This document shows positions 48,501-61,263 of a stretch of DNA of 64,000 nt, in pieces. Within the stretch, counting starts at the first letter, position 1. Each line of letters begins with the position of its first letter. Origin of the DNA: Amborella trichopoda (lineage: Eukaryota > Streptophyta > Magnoliopsida > Amborellales > Amborellaceae); contig NW_006494789.1 in assembly GCF_000471905.2 (NCBI RefSeq), forward strand, positions 1,446,808 through 1,510,807, in the 5' to 3' direction. Both the position numbers and the translations under genes were made by a program. The notes below the pieces were generated by a model. It made no database searches. It had not been told where the DNA came from and saw only the letters and a list, made by a program, of their open reading frames with translations.

Positions 48501-51500
48501 GAATTTGATATAACCATGTTATCACTTATGCACTGGTAAAAACCCCTTTTTTATGCATCAACATGCAATGACTATATCAGGATACCAGTTTCTATTTCTT
48601 TCAACTAAGAGACCATGCAAAACTATACATTCAAATTTCAGTTCACGATAACGAGAAAGTAAGCCAAAGGAGGATACAAGATATCTTACCTGTCTAGCCG
48701 ATGCCCGTGATATCCAAGAGGGTAAGAGACATGGAGTATTGTTTAAAGCATCATAAGTAGTCTCCTTTGCTTTTCCACAATCAACAACGAAAACAATATC
48801 ATTGACTGTTATGCTTGCCTCTGCCATATTTGTAGCAAGAACAATTTTACGTATATTTGGTGAAGCCCTTTCAAAGATGAGTTTCTGCACAAATAAATCC
48901 CAGATATAGAAAAATTAAAAAAAACCATGAATAGAGAAGAAGAAGAAGAAGATAAGAAGACCCCATGGGATATCTTGTTGATTAAGTTCATAGTTCACTT
49001 AAATTTAATTGAATTCGAAATTGAATCACTACACTTCAAGTTAACTGTTTCTCAAAAAAAAACAATCACTACACTTCCAAGCAACATAGAAAACTTCCTA
49101 CAGACTCCACATCCAAAAACTTCTAAAGATATCGGAAAAGATAATGCCAACTAAAACCCCTCACAGCATCTATAAGAAATAGACACAGCAACGGAGACAT
49201 GCAAAACTGGACATATGCCCTAAACAAGACTAATATGCTCTTCCCAAACTACCCCATTAATTCTTTGACAATTTAACTCCTAAAAGTCCTATGGAACAAA
49301 GAAAACTAGAACATCCCTAATCCGATCTACATCAATGATCCCCTTCTGAAAAGAACATGCCCTCGAGTTAGAAAAAAACTTCACCATGCTTCCATTCTGC
49401 TTCATTTGAACCTCAGACTTGCTTTCGTGGTCAGTGATGTGATTCCACTACTCTGGTTGAATCCCTCTTAGATCTCTAGACTTCAATAATTGGTGTGTTA
49501 TCATATATGCTGATATGCCCCCAAAAACAAGATTTTTAATTGAATGAACAGTCCTCTCGGTAAATGATCTTCTCCATTCCGACAAGGAACTTCATATATG
49601 GTAAGACTTCAAACTCCTAGTATCATACATTTGTATGTTCACCACAATAGCAAGGTTTGACAAATCTGCAATCCAGATCGGGAATCGCCAATCCATAATG
49701 GGAATCATTGAGGACTGTGCTGATGCCTAGTCATAATCGGCAATATAATATAATATATAGGCATTTTAAAAAAAAAATTTGAATGACTTTGGCTGTTTGA
49801 CATTGCTTATATTTGGCTTTAAGGTTCGAGGTTTGAATATCCTCTATAAACCATTTCTTTTCTTTCTTTCTTTTTTTAACATAAGGAAAAAAAGGCACAC
49901 TTCTCTGTTTGCTTTAATAGTTCAAAAAAGCATATGCATATACAGGGGCTCAAACCTTGGACCTTATGCAAAGGGCCAAAACGTCTAGCAGCTCTAGCCA
50001 TGTAACCCACCCATGTTACGTTTTATAGATTTCATGCATTATATAATTTTTTTTTTTTCCTTCTTTTTTCAAATTTAACTAGTTCACTGATCTGGCTGAT
50101 CTAAATCCCCAATCTGACAAAACCAAATAGTCGATCCAACTGATCCAAATAGCGACAGGAGGATGGACGATCCACCCCACTAATCCGTTTTTTAAAGGGA
50201 CGGTTCATCAAAAATAGTTTTCCCCTCAAGTGATTCCTCAATTGCATTTTCTTTATCTGAGAGGGTAGTTTCCCATAGACAAGGGTTTCACCATGAATGT
50301 CGAGGATGAAATTAGTCATCCCACTGTGTGACATGTAAAAAGCAGCATCCACAGATTGTGAATGCAAAATTTTGTACCTTGATTTAATATAATATACAGT
50401 CACCACTTCTCAAGATAAAAAAAGAATAGTAATCCCAAATAATTGGGGTAAGGCTTGGATGATGATGAATCCCACTTTCCATCATTGTATAAACAGTCAC
50501 CACTTTTGAAGAAAAGGAAAGAATAGCGATCCCAAATAATTGGGATAAGGCTTGGATGATGATGAATCCCACTTTCCATCTCATCCCTATGATCTTGAGC
50601 ATGTTCTATGAATTGAATCGCCACCATATCTGAGTCTCTCTTTTGCCATCTCTGCTAGCAGAGCACAGTTATGGAAGTTGTTCACATTGGTTCCCTGGGA
50701 ATCCCCTTTCAAGTCATATCCATCTTCATGATCTAACTCTGGTTGACACATCACATGTTGTGTCTACTATTCTAATCTTCCTCGATTTTTTGAATTTTTT
50801 CCTCCATCCTGAGATTCCTTCATGAGCTCTTCTCCTTTCTACCACCATGATTTCTCACTGATTTCTTGGCAATCGGGCTCTGCTCTCATACTAGATAGTG
50901 CAAACTAGGAAAAGAGAACATGGAGAACACAAGAAGAACAAACCCAATGGGCTATATCGTTAATTAAATTCAAAATTCACCACTACGTTTTCAGGCAACA
51001 TAGAAGACTTCTTATAACCTAAATCTAGATGCTTTATAAGAACCCCCCATCAATTCCCCATACAATGGAAGACAAAAAGTCACTAACCACCTCAAAGAAT
51101 CTACTAAAAATCATAGTTATTGCATGCAGCTGAACAAGGCCTTATACAGCCACATCAAAGCAGATGTGCCCTTGGCCACACTGTAAATACCCACACTAGC
51201 GGGCCACCATGTCGTTCCTGCATATGCAGAGAGCATCACCCACTTATGTGTGCCCACTTATGCAGGCATAACATCCAACATTATGCACCCGAGCGGAAAA
51301 ACACCCATGAATAAGAGCATGTAGACATTCGGGGGAAAGGGTTTGGAGGTGTATATAGCCCCCCCAAAGCCCCCTTAGAACCATTTTTTCATGGTTCTAA
51401 GGGGTTCAAAGTGTAGCAATTACATGTCAAAAAATAATAATAATAATAAATCAAATTGAAAGATTCCAATAAAATTTGGGGATTCTTTGAGCAAAAGTTC

Positions 51501-54500
51501 AAGTTTAGGTTGCACATTATTTTGAAGGATTTCGGATGAACATTTACCAAGTAGTCTAGGGTTTAAGTGGCAAGGAGATTAAAACCAAGAAATCAAATTT
51601 CTTTTGACTTCATGTTAGATATCTGAAGCAGATACATATTCGTTTGTGTTTTATTTAATCTAATGAATATGATGGATTAATTTATTTTAACTGCATTAGA
51701 CTATTAGAGATAGAGATAGCAATTGTCTATGTTACACTATCAGGCTATTAGTGACTCAACAAATGGATATATTACAGATAAAAACAAAATGAAAGTGCTA
51801 ATTATTACATAAATCGCATATTCATGTTGGTCTTTGCATTTTTATATTTTTTTAAAATTTTATCAATTTTATTAATCGCAATGTAAGTGATGCACTCACA
51901 TAGGGACTATATCAAGCTTCATTGCGCATGGAGTCCACTTCGAGCACTTGATAACCTTGCTAAAAGTTAGACACCACATAAGAAATATGTAAAATTAAAC
52001 CCAAAAAATAGACTAATACGCTCTTCCTAAACTACCCCCACTAATCTTTTGACAAATTACCCTTAAAACTCCTAGGGAAATAAGAAAATCAACTGATTTA
52101 CATAAAAAATGAATGCACATCTTTTGAAACATTATATCATGTAGCAAGAAACAAAAACATGCAGACAACAGTAAAAACAGCCTTCAAAACTTCAGCACAC
52201 CACCCTCTTCCATGCCATGTATGCTTACGATCTTTCCCATCAGACTCATTCAAGAATGAAACTCTTGAATAGGAAAATTTTGATCAACCAACTACAGAAA
52301 GTATTTAATCTTGATGGTTCTCAACAATATATTTCCCATTGTTTCAACTGCTGAAATGCACTGATTCCTAAAACGCATTACTCAGAGTAACCAAAAAGAA
52401 GCATACATTTCAAAGATGGAGTCTTCTACTGATATCATTAAACGAAAAAGGAAAAATAGAAGATCATAGATATATTAAAGTGTTCATATAAAAATAATAA
52501 CTTCATACAAAAAGAAAGATTAATAAAAGCATTACTGATTTTAAACATTTTTGTTGATGATGAACCAAAATTACCACATATGAACCGTATGATAAAGATA
52601 TCCAAAAGACAAACATAACATTTATTTAGGGAAATTCATCAAAAAGCACCCAAGATATGAACTATTTAACACTTCCCCAATTTCTTTTGATTTAATTTAA
52701 AAATCCCATCAAAGGAAAATAATCATGAGTTAGACTCGCTGACAAGTTGGATGTGTTTTGATTAATTAGTGAATGTTAAATAGCTGATATTTTTTTTGAA
52801 CAAAGGTTAACTTGTTAAATAGCTGATATTGTAGGAGTAGTTTTATACACTTCCTATTAAATTATTACCTGCTCAGAAGTAGCCATTGATCCATGGCACG
52901 TAACTAATAAAACTCTGTTTGGATCTCCTAGTAGGGGATGTGCCTTAAGTTGATCTCTCAAACAACTAATATCATCCCAACCAGTCATGAAAACTAACAC
53001 AGCACCTGGTCTTTCTTTTCGACATATATGGCACAAAACAGCCTCAATGAGATTGAATCCTATACAATCAGAATTCCAACAAGCCAAAGAATCGCGTGCC
53101 CTTGAACTATAATTTTCAAAACGTTCCTTTGAAAGAGCATCCTGCATGGTAATAATAATACAACACATCAAGAATACTGAATTTTAAGTAATCCACGATG
53201 AGTAAAATTAACAGTGATTCACTTGGTTTTAATAAGATAAAGGCTGGTTAAGCCTAGCCAAATATGGTACCTCCACAAGAGCAGTAAGTTGATTTTTCCT
53301 CTTCCGAGACATTAGTTGTCTCTGTGTCTTCCACAACTTCTCTTGGCCATAGTCATCCACTTGATTAAATGATGTCAGTTTATACCCAGTGATCTCTAAA
53401 ATATCTTCTAAGAAATGTACTCTTACAGGATAGGTAAATCCCTGCAGTCATAACAAAGAAAAAAATTGACAACCTAGTGATGATAAATGCAGAGCAAAAT
53501 TATCTGTAAACAAATGAACAATATACCAAGACAAAGCCAAACACAGATAGTAATTTACTGGAATGTGGACAGTTGGAGCTCCACCAAAAAAGTTTGAGAA
53601 CAACTCCGCATTCAAAGTGGCACTCATTAATATCAATCTCAGGTCTCGGCGGCGTGGAAGAATATCCTTTAAAACAATCAACAAGAAGTCTGTATCAATA
53701 GACAGAGGTCAGAATATAAATGGTAGTTCTTGGATAATTTCAGAAAGGCAAAAAACGCACAAAGAAAGTAATACTAGATCAAATCATTCATCACATTACC
53801 TTCGTTCATTCCTCGTTCATGGATTTCATCCACAAAAACATGTGTTATACCATTTAAATTGCGGTCCGAAAGCAACCTCCTCAATAAGATACCACTGGTA
53901 CAAAAAAGCAGATGCGTGTTTTTCCCTTTCATTCCTTCTAACCGAACTTTGTAACCAACCTATAACAAAAGCTTATATTGTACGAAAGATAGAGGAAAGA
54001 AGTTCTCCAGAAACAAGTTGCTTATATAGAAGTTAGACAAAATTGAATGCTAATAGTGCTTACAGATTCTCCTAGTTGATCTCCTCTCTCCGTAGCAACT
54101 CTTTCTGCAACAGCCATGGCAGATATTCTTCGAGGTTGTGTACAAATGATGCTACAGAATGCCCCACGACCAGATTCTATCTCAGACTCTAAAATATATT
54201 GAGGAAGCTGAGTGGTTTTACCGCATCCAGTCTCACCAGAAATGACTGTGACCTAAGATACATGTACTTCAATAGTAAAGAATATGCAACCCATAATGCC
54301 GATGGTAATTAAAATCTTTACCTACTAGCAACACACAAAAGCCAATGGATTGAACACCAAACAAATTTGTAAAACAGCTAAAGGCCAACAGCCTCTAGGA
54401 ATCATTTTACTACTGTAACTTTGAAAACGTTGCTTAGTTTACAAAGGGAGTTTTTTCTTTTGTAACATGGAAGTCCCACTATAAAAGATCAGTCAGGCAG

Positions 54501-57098
54501 CTAGAAGCCTCATAAAATTCATTCCAATTGCATGGATTCTGAAAGATCAAAATATTTCATCCAGGTCATGCTTCACGTTGATGATATCCCAACGAGGTAA
54601 CAATAACGAACTAACTCATGAGATGATCACTCAGTCCCTTCATCAATAGCCCAATATCTGATATTCCAGAGGGTGCCAGATTGCTTTGTCAACTTTAATA
54701 AAAAAAAATTCCAATTGTCATATAATTCTTTATGGATACAAGCCATCTAGAAACAAAACAAACACATATTCGCGAGTTCCCTATTATCATTTGACAATTT
54801 TGATCACCACACTCAACCAGAGAAATCTAATCAGTAGAGAGTATCGGCAGCACAACAAACCTGATTTCGTGCTATCCCTGCAAGCAATCTCTCCTTTTCC
54901 TTGTAAGCAGGAAGAGATTTCCGGAAAGATAGCATCCTTTGGCCCTCAGGTGATTCCTGTCATATAATGTTTACACTAACTCAATAGAAGAAACAGAACA
55001 CCTTTCAAAAAATAAAAAGAGGAAAGAAAATAATGAAACAGAAAGAAACATAACACAACCACCTTACCAATGCAAGAAGAATGAATTTGAAATATACTTC
55101 ATTGGACCGTTATGAATTGAGTACATAGAAAAATCAACAGATACTTCTCATTTTAAAATACAAATGAATCATCAGCTTAGGATGATAAAAACCACACCTG
55201 CCAAGATCGCTGTAAATTGCGCATTCTCAAACTTTTTCGCTGTAGGACCTTTTCTATGATGGAACCATCGAGAAAAGGATCATGGCTTTGCTCAGGCGAT
55301 GCATCTTCACTCAGATTATCTTGTGCTTTCTCGACTGCACCGTCACCGAGATTGTCAGAATTTAACTCCATCCTATCAAGATGTTCTTGGAGTAAACCCT
55401 CTACCCTCCTCTGCAAACTAAGGGGAATAACAACCTGAGAGAAAAACATGGAGATACTATCAACCCAGATAAAATTAACCATCCAATAAAAAGGTTACTA
55501 TCAAACTAACCACATACATATATTTACCTCTCTTTGGGGTCTCTTGTCATCAAGGTCCGGCCTATAATTGGGCAAAGGAACCTTGCTTGCAACAATCACT
55601 TTCCCATATTGTTCACTACGGAAATGACAAATATTAACGAGTACATAAAGCCCAACATCAAACAAGCATCCAATTTAAATAAAATCAAATCAAGGGGAAG
55701 AAATGAGTCCACCTGTAAAGGCCCATCCTTTTGGCAAGGTTAGATATTTGCTCATAGTCTCGTCTGTCTCTTTTATCTCTAGAAATAATCTCCTGTTCTT
55801 CTTGATTACGCGAGAGTAAACTGAGTTTCCATTTCCACTCATCAATGTTTGCCACAGAGGAAGAAGCCTGCAATTCAATTAGTATCATGTGTAAAATTGA
55901 GTGCCTTTCTTAAGAAAGGAGCTTCCTAATCAAATAGACAGACAAAAGAATAATACTTGAAGAAGACAAGTGCAACAAAATTGGTTCTACAATTTCCCAT
56001 GATCAGACTAAGATTCAATTAGTCATCTCCAAATTATAAGACCAAAAATAAACCAACTTGTACTCATGCATAAAAATTAAAAAATATACAAACCGAAAGG
56101 TGCACTGGAAACAAGGTACTTAACAATTTTCAACATCTGGGAAACAAAACTAGTGTCCCAGTCCTTGGAAATTACTACAGAATTGTATGCAATGAAGAGA
56201 AAAAAATTGCTAAAACATTCTCAATATACTATGGGGAACAAATCTCATCTAAGCAATTCCCATAACCGTAGCAAAGTGAGTGCAAAACCTTCCATTACGA
56301 GGACAATATTATCACCCCAAAACTTGCTTTTTTAGTAGAATTGAAGTGTATCAACAATCAGTATCACAATAAAGTAAACATTATGTTACACAGCAGTTTA
56401 AATTTTGCGTAAAAATCGCGAATGCCCACCATCATCTCTATGTTAAGAGATTAGCAAGTCACGAGAATAACAAATCCAACTTGCCAGTCACCAAAATGGG
56501 CAGATGTGATTATTAGAAAAAACAAAACTGATAACATATAAAACATTCATACTGTTACCACAAAATCCAAATAGAATAGTAATTCATCAAAAAAAAATCC
56601 AAATGGAATTGTAAATTTAACTGCAAATAATAAATATATTATTAATACTAGTTATACAGTTAGCATTGTATTCTTACAAAATTATCATCATAATGCAAGG
56701 AATTTAGTTCTATTTTCCATATGTTCGATATGACACTGAATTTGAACCATAAAACAAAACAAATTTTCAATGTGACTCCGATTTGAACTGTAAAACAGAA
56801 CAAATAATGCAACGATTGTCAATGGATATAATAAAATTCACAGAACACCGAACAATCTCTCTCTCCCTCCCTCTGTCCGTCCCTCCCTCTGTCCGTCCCT
56901 CCCTCTCACCTTGTGATTTTCGAACTCGCACTCATACTCGTCATCAGAAAACTGCTCAAGAGCATAGTTACAGTACTGCTGACTTCCCGAAGCAATGAAT
57001 CTCAATCCACTCTCGATCCTTTTCTCGCCACTTAAGTAAACATGCAGCCTAAAAGGTCCCAATTTTGTAAATTTCAGGATATGAGCTAAAGGGTACAT
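43840..57098 (-). CDS. DExH-box ATP-dependent RNA helicase with C-terminal dsRNA-binding domain
   Basis: An ATP-driven RNA-remodelling enzyme of the plant DHX36/DHX9-like group. Readable exons, all in phase: 56910-57098, 55713-55867, 55528-55615, 55198-55434, 54861-54956, 54064-54252, 53800-53959, 53559-53689, 53271-53441, 52869-53141, 48690-48884, 47886-48089, 46973-47042, 46722-46870, 45890-46198, 45741-45800 and 43840-44319. They give 1051 residues; roughly 90 more, between LLYA and LEDPSV, are missing at the 44496-45387 gap. Motifs: I GETGCGKT (261-268), Ia TQPRR, II DEIH (362-365), III SAT (394-396), [10 protein letters not shown] (628-635, across an exon junction), then the HA2 and OB-fold regions. 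The last exon holds a dsRNA-binding domain ([25 protein letters not shown]) and ends in an acidic run and a basic tail. The start ([10 protein letters not shown]) looks like an organelle targeting peptide but is uncertain. Confidence 0.93.
44364..44401 (+). repeat. (TC)n microsatellite
   Basis: A pure CT run about 45 bases inside the final intron from the last helicase exon. It leads into TAC/ACG-rich sequence and then the gap. Confidence 0.9.
44496..45387. other. Assembly gap (892 N) inside the helicase gene
   Basis: It separates the exon at 45741-45800 from the last exon at 43840-44319. The family normally encodes about 90 residues between them (the PWLVF/KMLGGY region), which are not readable on either side, so at least one exon is lost here. 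Confidence 0.97.
45422..45521 (+). repeat. (GA)n and (CT)n microsatellites beside the gap
   Basis: A GA run at 45426-45448 and a CT run at 45484-45521 flank a short non-repeat segment. Together with the TC run on the other side, this probably explains the assembly break. Confidence 0.88.
47345..47445 (-). mobile_element. tRNA-derived SINE-like fragment
   Basis: On the minus strand ACTGGTGGCACTTTTCC is followed by GCATGTTTAATTCCTGGTTG, which resembles a pol III B box (GTTTAATTCC) in a SINE head. It lies in helicase intron 12, antisense to nothing coding. Confidence 0.35.
49950..50012 (-). mobile_element. tRNA-derived SINE-like head
   Basis: The minus strand reads ACATGGCTAGAGCTGCTAGA, then after about 25 bases AAGGTTTGAGCCCCTG. 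These resemble pol III A and B boxes at a tRNA-like distance. It sits between the LTRs of the element in intron 10. Confidence 0.4.
50393..50580. repeat. ~95 bp tandem duplication containing a retroelement tail
   Basis: AACAGTCACCACTT..GAATAG then ATCCCAAATAATTGGG, TAAGGCTTGGATGATGATGA and ATCCCACTTTCCATC occurs twice (from about 50397 and 50491). The AATTGGG..AAGGCTT..GATGATGATGA core resembles an RTE/Au-SINE 3' end. Confidence 0.75.
51080..51945. mobile_element. Sequence nested in the 5' LTR
   Basis: About 870 bases separate the two halves of the 5' LTR. It includes a perfect 12-base stem (CCTTAGAACCAT / ATGGTTCTAAGG, 51381-51410) with a six-base loop. I cannot assign a class. Confidence 0.45.
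56868..56906 (+). repeat. 12 bp minisatellite abutting a helicase splice donor
   Basis: Units of CCCTCTGTCCGT run up to the first helicase donor. The GT (56908-56909) directly follows the last partial unit on the minus strand. Confidence 0.85.
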
Positions 57099-58623
57099 TG
57101 TAAAGATGCTACTGCTTACATGGTTACAGATAATTAGATGGACTGGTTTCTGGTTTCAAAATTGAAGTTAGGGTGAGAGAGAAGGGAGATAGAGTGCTTT
57201 GAAACAGGGCACTGCAAATTTCTAGGGTTTAGCGAAACTGGGTTCAGAGTTGTGGTGGAGAATACTGAGGTGTTAGGGCTAAGAATCAAGGTGAGGCGAG
57301 AGAGAGGACGGATTTTCGTCATTTCGCACGCGAGCAGTGGGGGGAAGGGCAAGGGGACCATGACAGAGCTTTGCATTAAGAAACACATGTAACATGGAAA
57401 CCATGAACAATATTTAAAGACTATATTTGGATAGGTAGCTATCGTGTATGAAACCTTACGATAACTTGAAAATCAATTTTCATCTCTACTTAATAAATTT
57501 TTAAAGTTAAACAAATTATACAATACATTTATTTTTAAAACTTTAAATTATTTTTTTTCGTCTAGATATATCTTAACGTTGAGATGATGAATTTGAGGAT
57601 TTTCCGATGTTGAAACTCTTTTTTAGAGTATTTTTTTAGGTGTACATCACTTGGACAATATGAGGTTGGCACTTTCGTTTTTTCTTCATATTGATGCATC
57701 TTAAGGTCGAGATGATGAATTTAACAGTTTCTCAACATTGAAATGCTCTCTAAAGGATTTTTTTATGTGCACATTACTTTGACATAACGATGTTGACACC
57801 TTACTTTTTATTAAAATTCTCAAGATGTTTCTCTTTGGGGATTGCAATCTTGAATAAAATGGGGTATTTAATAAGTTAGTCCATTTAAGTTGCTTGAGCT
57901 AAATAATATAATGATATGGATCCCCTTGCTTCCTCCAAATTCTAAACTCTTCACTAGAAATTATTGTTTTGGGATTCCAAACCCATAATAGGGAAGGATA
58001 TTTTTACAACAAATCAAATGAGTGAACTATGACAACTTGGTTTGAGTGCCAAACCCAAAATAAGTTATTTTTAATCTTGAAATGTCAATCAGAACAAGCC
58101 AGACATTTTGGTTATTTTGCACACTTAAGTCCAAAGCGAAATAACTATAATACCATTGCTTGAGTAGGCTTCCAAACCCAAATGAGAGCATTGTGAGATT
58201 TTCATGTAATACTTGAGGAAATACTTGAGTTAAATGATTTTCTAAAATAACCAATTCATTGAGAAATTTGTTTGTTCCGCAACCTCAATTATGTGTTGCA
58301 GTGGTTTGATTGTCTTGATTTTTTTTTTCCCATACAATATAAGCTAATATTATCTATGTCGTCACAATAACAACAACATCGTGGATTCTACCATCCAAGT
58401 CAAGCTTGGATGATGATAAATGTGATTGCGAACACAAAGTTTGATAAATGAGTTTGGTGGAACTCAACCATTCATCACCGTCCAACCCATTGATAAATGT
58501 TGATAACATTACGGTCCTTAAGCTATTGCAGCCATAGAAATCGCATTATTCAGGCCATTTTAATATCCAAATGAATCGTTATATACTATGTTGGATAAAA
58601 TGGATTCATTTGGATATTAAAAT

Positions 58624-59015
58624 GAAGAAGTTTCTATAAGGCATGGGCTTTATGAAAACAAAATAAAAGCTTAATCTCGAATCCCCATCTGGAGGGCACT
58701 TTTGGCAATAAGATATCTATGATGGATCTAAAATCAATTTCCAATACCAAAAGTAAACTTTGAAACTCAAAAAATGATACAGATCTCTTAAATCTACAAA
58801 CACTTATTTTTAGGATGAAATTGATGGTCTAGATAATTTGTTACAGAATACACTATTTTTAGAGCATAAATTCCTAATTTTATTCACAACTATAATGTTC
58901 AAGCGAAAATGATCAATGTAAAGGTTTTCCGGTGCTTGAATTATAATTTTTTATGAGTTATGAGGTAAAGCTTTACTTATTTTGATAGGATTACAGCCGT
59001 AGCAAACCATTTTCC
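58624..59015. repeat. Dispersed repeat, second copy of 32837-33230
   Basis: Same order of blocks: AGAAGTTTCTATAAGGC, ACAAAATAAAAGCTT, TCTACAAACACTTATTTTTAG, then AATGATCAATGTAAAGGTTTT and CTTTACTTATTTTGATAGG. Confidence 0.6.
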
Positions 59016-59218
59016 TATAATATATCCACCCTCCGTTGTACCATTAGCATCCACATGATGCGTAGTGTCGTTGATCCAGCTACATTTTGTGGCACAATGC
59101 TCTAGTTCTTCCGGGTTTGGTCAACTATAGCAGGTAGCCCAAGCCATTGCTAGCTGCCATATTTTGTAGCACAAGTCCTTGTATTTTAGAACCAACTCCT
59201 TTGAAGCTTATTTTTAAA

Positions 59219-59602
59219 GGTGTGGTTTGTATAAAGTTGCAACATTAAACAATCAAATTAAGGCACGCCTCCAAATTTTATCATAAATATAATTTTGGTG
59301 TCAAAAATTTTTAAGATGGCTTGAGAATCTATTTCGTCTCTAATTATAAAATCTTAAATTCCAATAATGATTAAAATCAAGTAGATCTATAAATACTTGA
59401 AAATAAACGGTTCAGTTAATGTGTTGCAAGATACATCATATTTAGAAATCGAAATCTTTTTTTCTTTTCATATTCATACATCTCAATGTCGAGAATGATC
59501 AATGAGAGGGCTTTCCAACCTGAAAACAACCATTCATGATGGATTTTTGAGGTGCACCTTGATTCTACATTTTAAGATTGTGACCGTATATGAACTTTTC
59601 CC
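59219..59602. mobile_element. MITE-like repeat, family 1
   Basis: The closest relative of the 11446-11827 copy. The left end is GGTGTGGTTTGTATAAAGTT then AAACAATCAAATTAAGGC; the core is TTATCATAA..TTTTGGTGT; the right end is the imperfect inverse. Confidence 0.68.
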
Positions 59603-60485
59603 TATTTCTAGAGGACAATGCACACCACTTTTCCATTTCCTGAAGTCACTTCATCTTCTACATATCACGTCAACCTCGACCAAAATAGAAAAAAAGAAAA
59701 AAAAAGAAGGCAAACATGGCACGCACTGCTTGAAGAATGTAGATTTACGGTGGAACATTTTAAACCACGGTTGTCGGCATGGGTCCTCAGATCTCATCTC
59801 ATCACTTTCGACTTGAATCGGAGCCCACACAACCACGATTTGGATGGGTTCAATATAAGCCCTAGGTCATTCTCTCGACTCAATACCAGCGTTAAATGGT
59901 GCTCTCTCTCTCTCTCTCTCTCTCTCTCATGGTCACCAGTTCATTCTAGTAGCAAGTGGGATGTCCTATACGTTTATTTATATGCTGTCACAAGCTCAGT
60001 AAATACTTTTAAATATGATCTCTCTCTCTCTCTAAATACTTTCAAAATTGATCTTTCACGCTTTTTCCCCCCACATTGACTTACCAAAAAAAAAAAAAAA
60101 CTCTCCTTCTTTCTCCTCCAAATACTATCGTAACGATCTCTCTCTCTCAGACGCGTACGACTCTTCCAATTTTCAATTGAATTTTCAGACCATCATGGCC
60201 CGGCCTGAGTATCGGACGCCATGGCGGTCCAGCAAATCCCTCAGGCCACTTTTTGTGGCCCCAGTTTTTCAAGGTCTAGCATCCTGGCCCATTGCCAGCC
60301 CCACCCACCAGCCCCCTGATATTTAGATGCATTTCAACTTTGCAATTTGTTAAAAAAAGTCAACATTAGTAACTTCTCCCACTTATCTCTAGTAATGTAT
60401 GCAATGAACTGTGGCTACATGTTACCAATTATAGGAAATTTCATCAAAATATACTTAAAATATTAATTATTTAAAATTTGGAAAA

Positions 60486-60706
60486 GTATATAACGATATT
60501 ATTTACCTTTAGTATAAGGTGATCACAATTAATCTTGTTCATTAGATGTGAAATTGGGTGGGTGCATTTATTTCATTGACTAAGCCCAAAGTTCAAACTA
60601 AATTTACTCAAACTTTGTGACACACCCAAGCTATCAGATTTCACATCGGATGGTTGTAAGTAATTATGGCATCCCTATATAGATGGTAAATGTTCTCAAT
60701 GTATAC
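60486..60706. mobile_element. MITE, family 3
   Basis: It starts GTATATAACG and ends TTCTCAATGTATAC. The inverted arms pair AGATGTGAAATTGGGTGG with the inverse of CAGATTTCACATCGGATGG. 221 bases, non-coding. Confidence 0.78.
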
Positions 60707-61263
60707 AATCATTTAATATTTTACTTTATTCCAACTATACCAATTCGTCATCATGTTTTGATATGATTTTTAAAATCAAAGTATTGTATACTATTAAAAT
60801 ATTAAATAATTAATCTCTTTAAGTACATTTTGATAAATTTTCCATGCGATTATTATCAATACCCATTTGTAAAATACTTGGCTGTATTTTTATCCATGGA
60901 ACATGGACTATCTCAGTAGGAGCATATTTTTCTACGCTCTTGATCCAGGGTCGACCCTCCACTGTTGATGAGCGGTGGAGATCGAGCCAAGGGGGTAGAC
61001 ACACCAAGTTTTTGTCTTCGCTTGTGATACACAAGTCTCCGTGTGCCATTTGCCATCACAAGTTAACAAATCATACAGCTCTCTCTTCAAGGGGCTTACA
61101 TTCTTTTTTTCTTTCTTTTTTTAAATACACGTTGCTTCTACAATATGAGGTTGCAACTTTATATAAACTTTTTTCAATGTAGGAAGGTAAATCTTTTTAT
61201 GCGGGCTAGCTTGCACAAAAACCATGCCCTTGTAGGCAAATAAATAATTAGATAATATACCAG

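Larger units (their letters stand above)
48925..52110 (-). mobile_element. Decayed LTR retrotransposon (Ty3/gypsy-like) in helicase intron 10
   Basis: On the minus strand, a 5' LTR runs from about 52110 to 50900, interrupted by foreign sequence at about 51945-51080. Next comes a primer-binding site resembling the initiator-tRNA type (TAGTATGAGAGC, 50882-50893). After a short non-coding internal region come CTCGAGGGCATGTTCTTTTC, a polypurine tract AGAAGGGGA (49339-49347) and a 3' LTR (about 49336-48925). The LTRs share blocks such as GGTAGTTTGGGAAGAGC against GGTAGTTTAGGAAGAGC, and GATATCCCATGGGGT against GATATAGCCCATTGGG. Nearly all gag and pol sequence is gone, so it cannot move by itself. 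Confidence 0.68.

Noticed and set aside
60048-60326. 92-codon plus-strand ORF (MARPEYRTPW region)
   Set aside because: No recognised family, no neighbouring exon, and it starts in a microsatellite-rich stretch.
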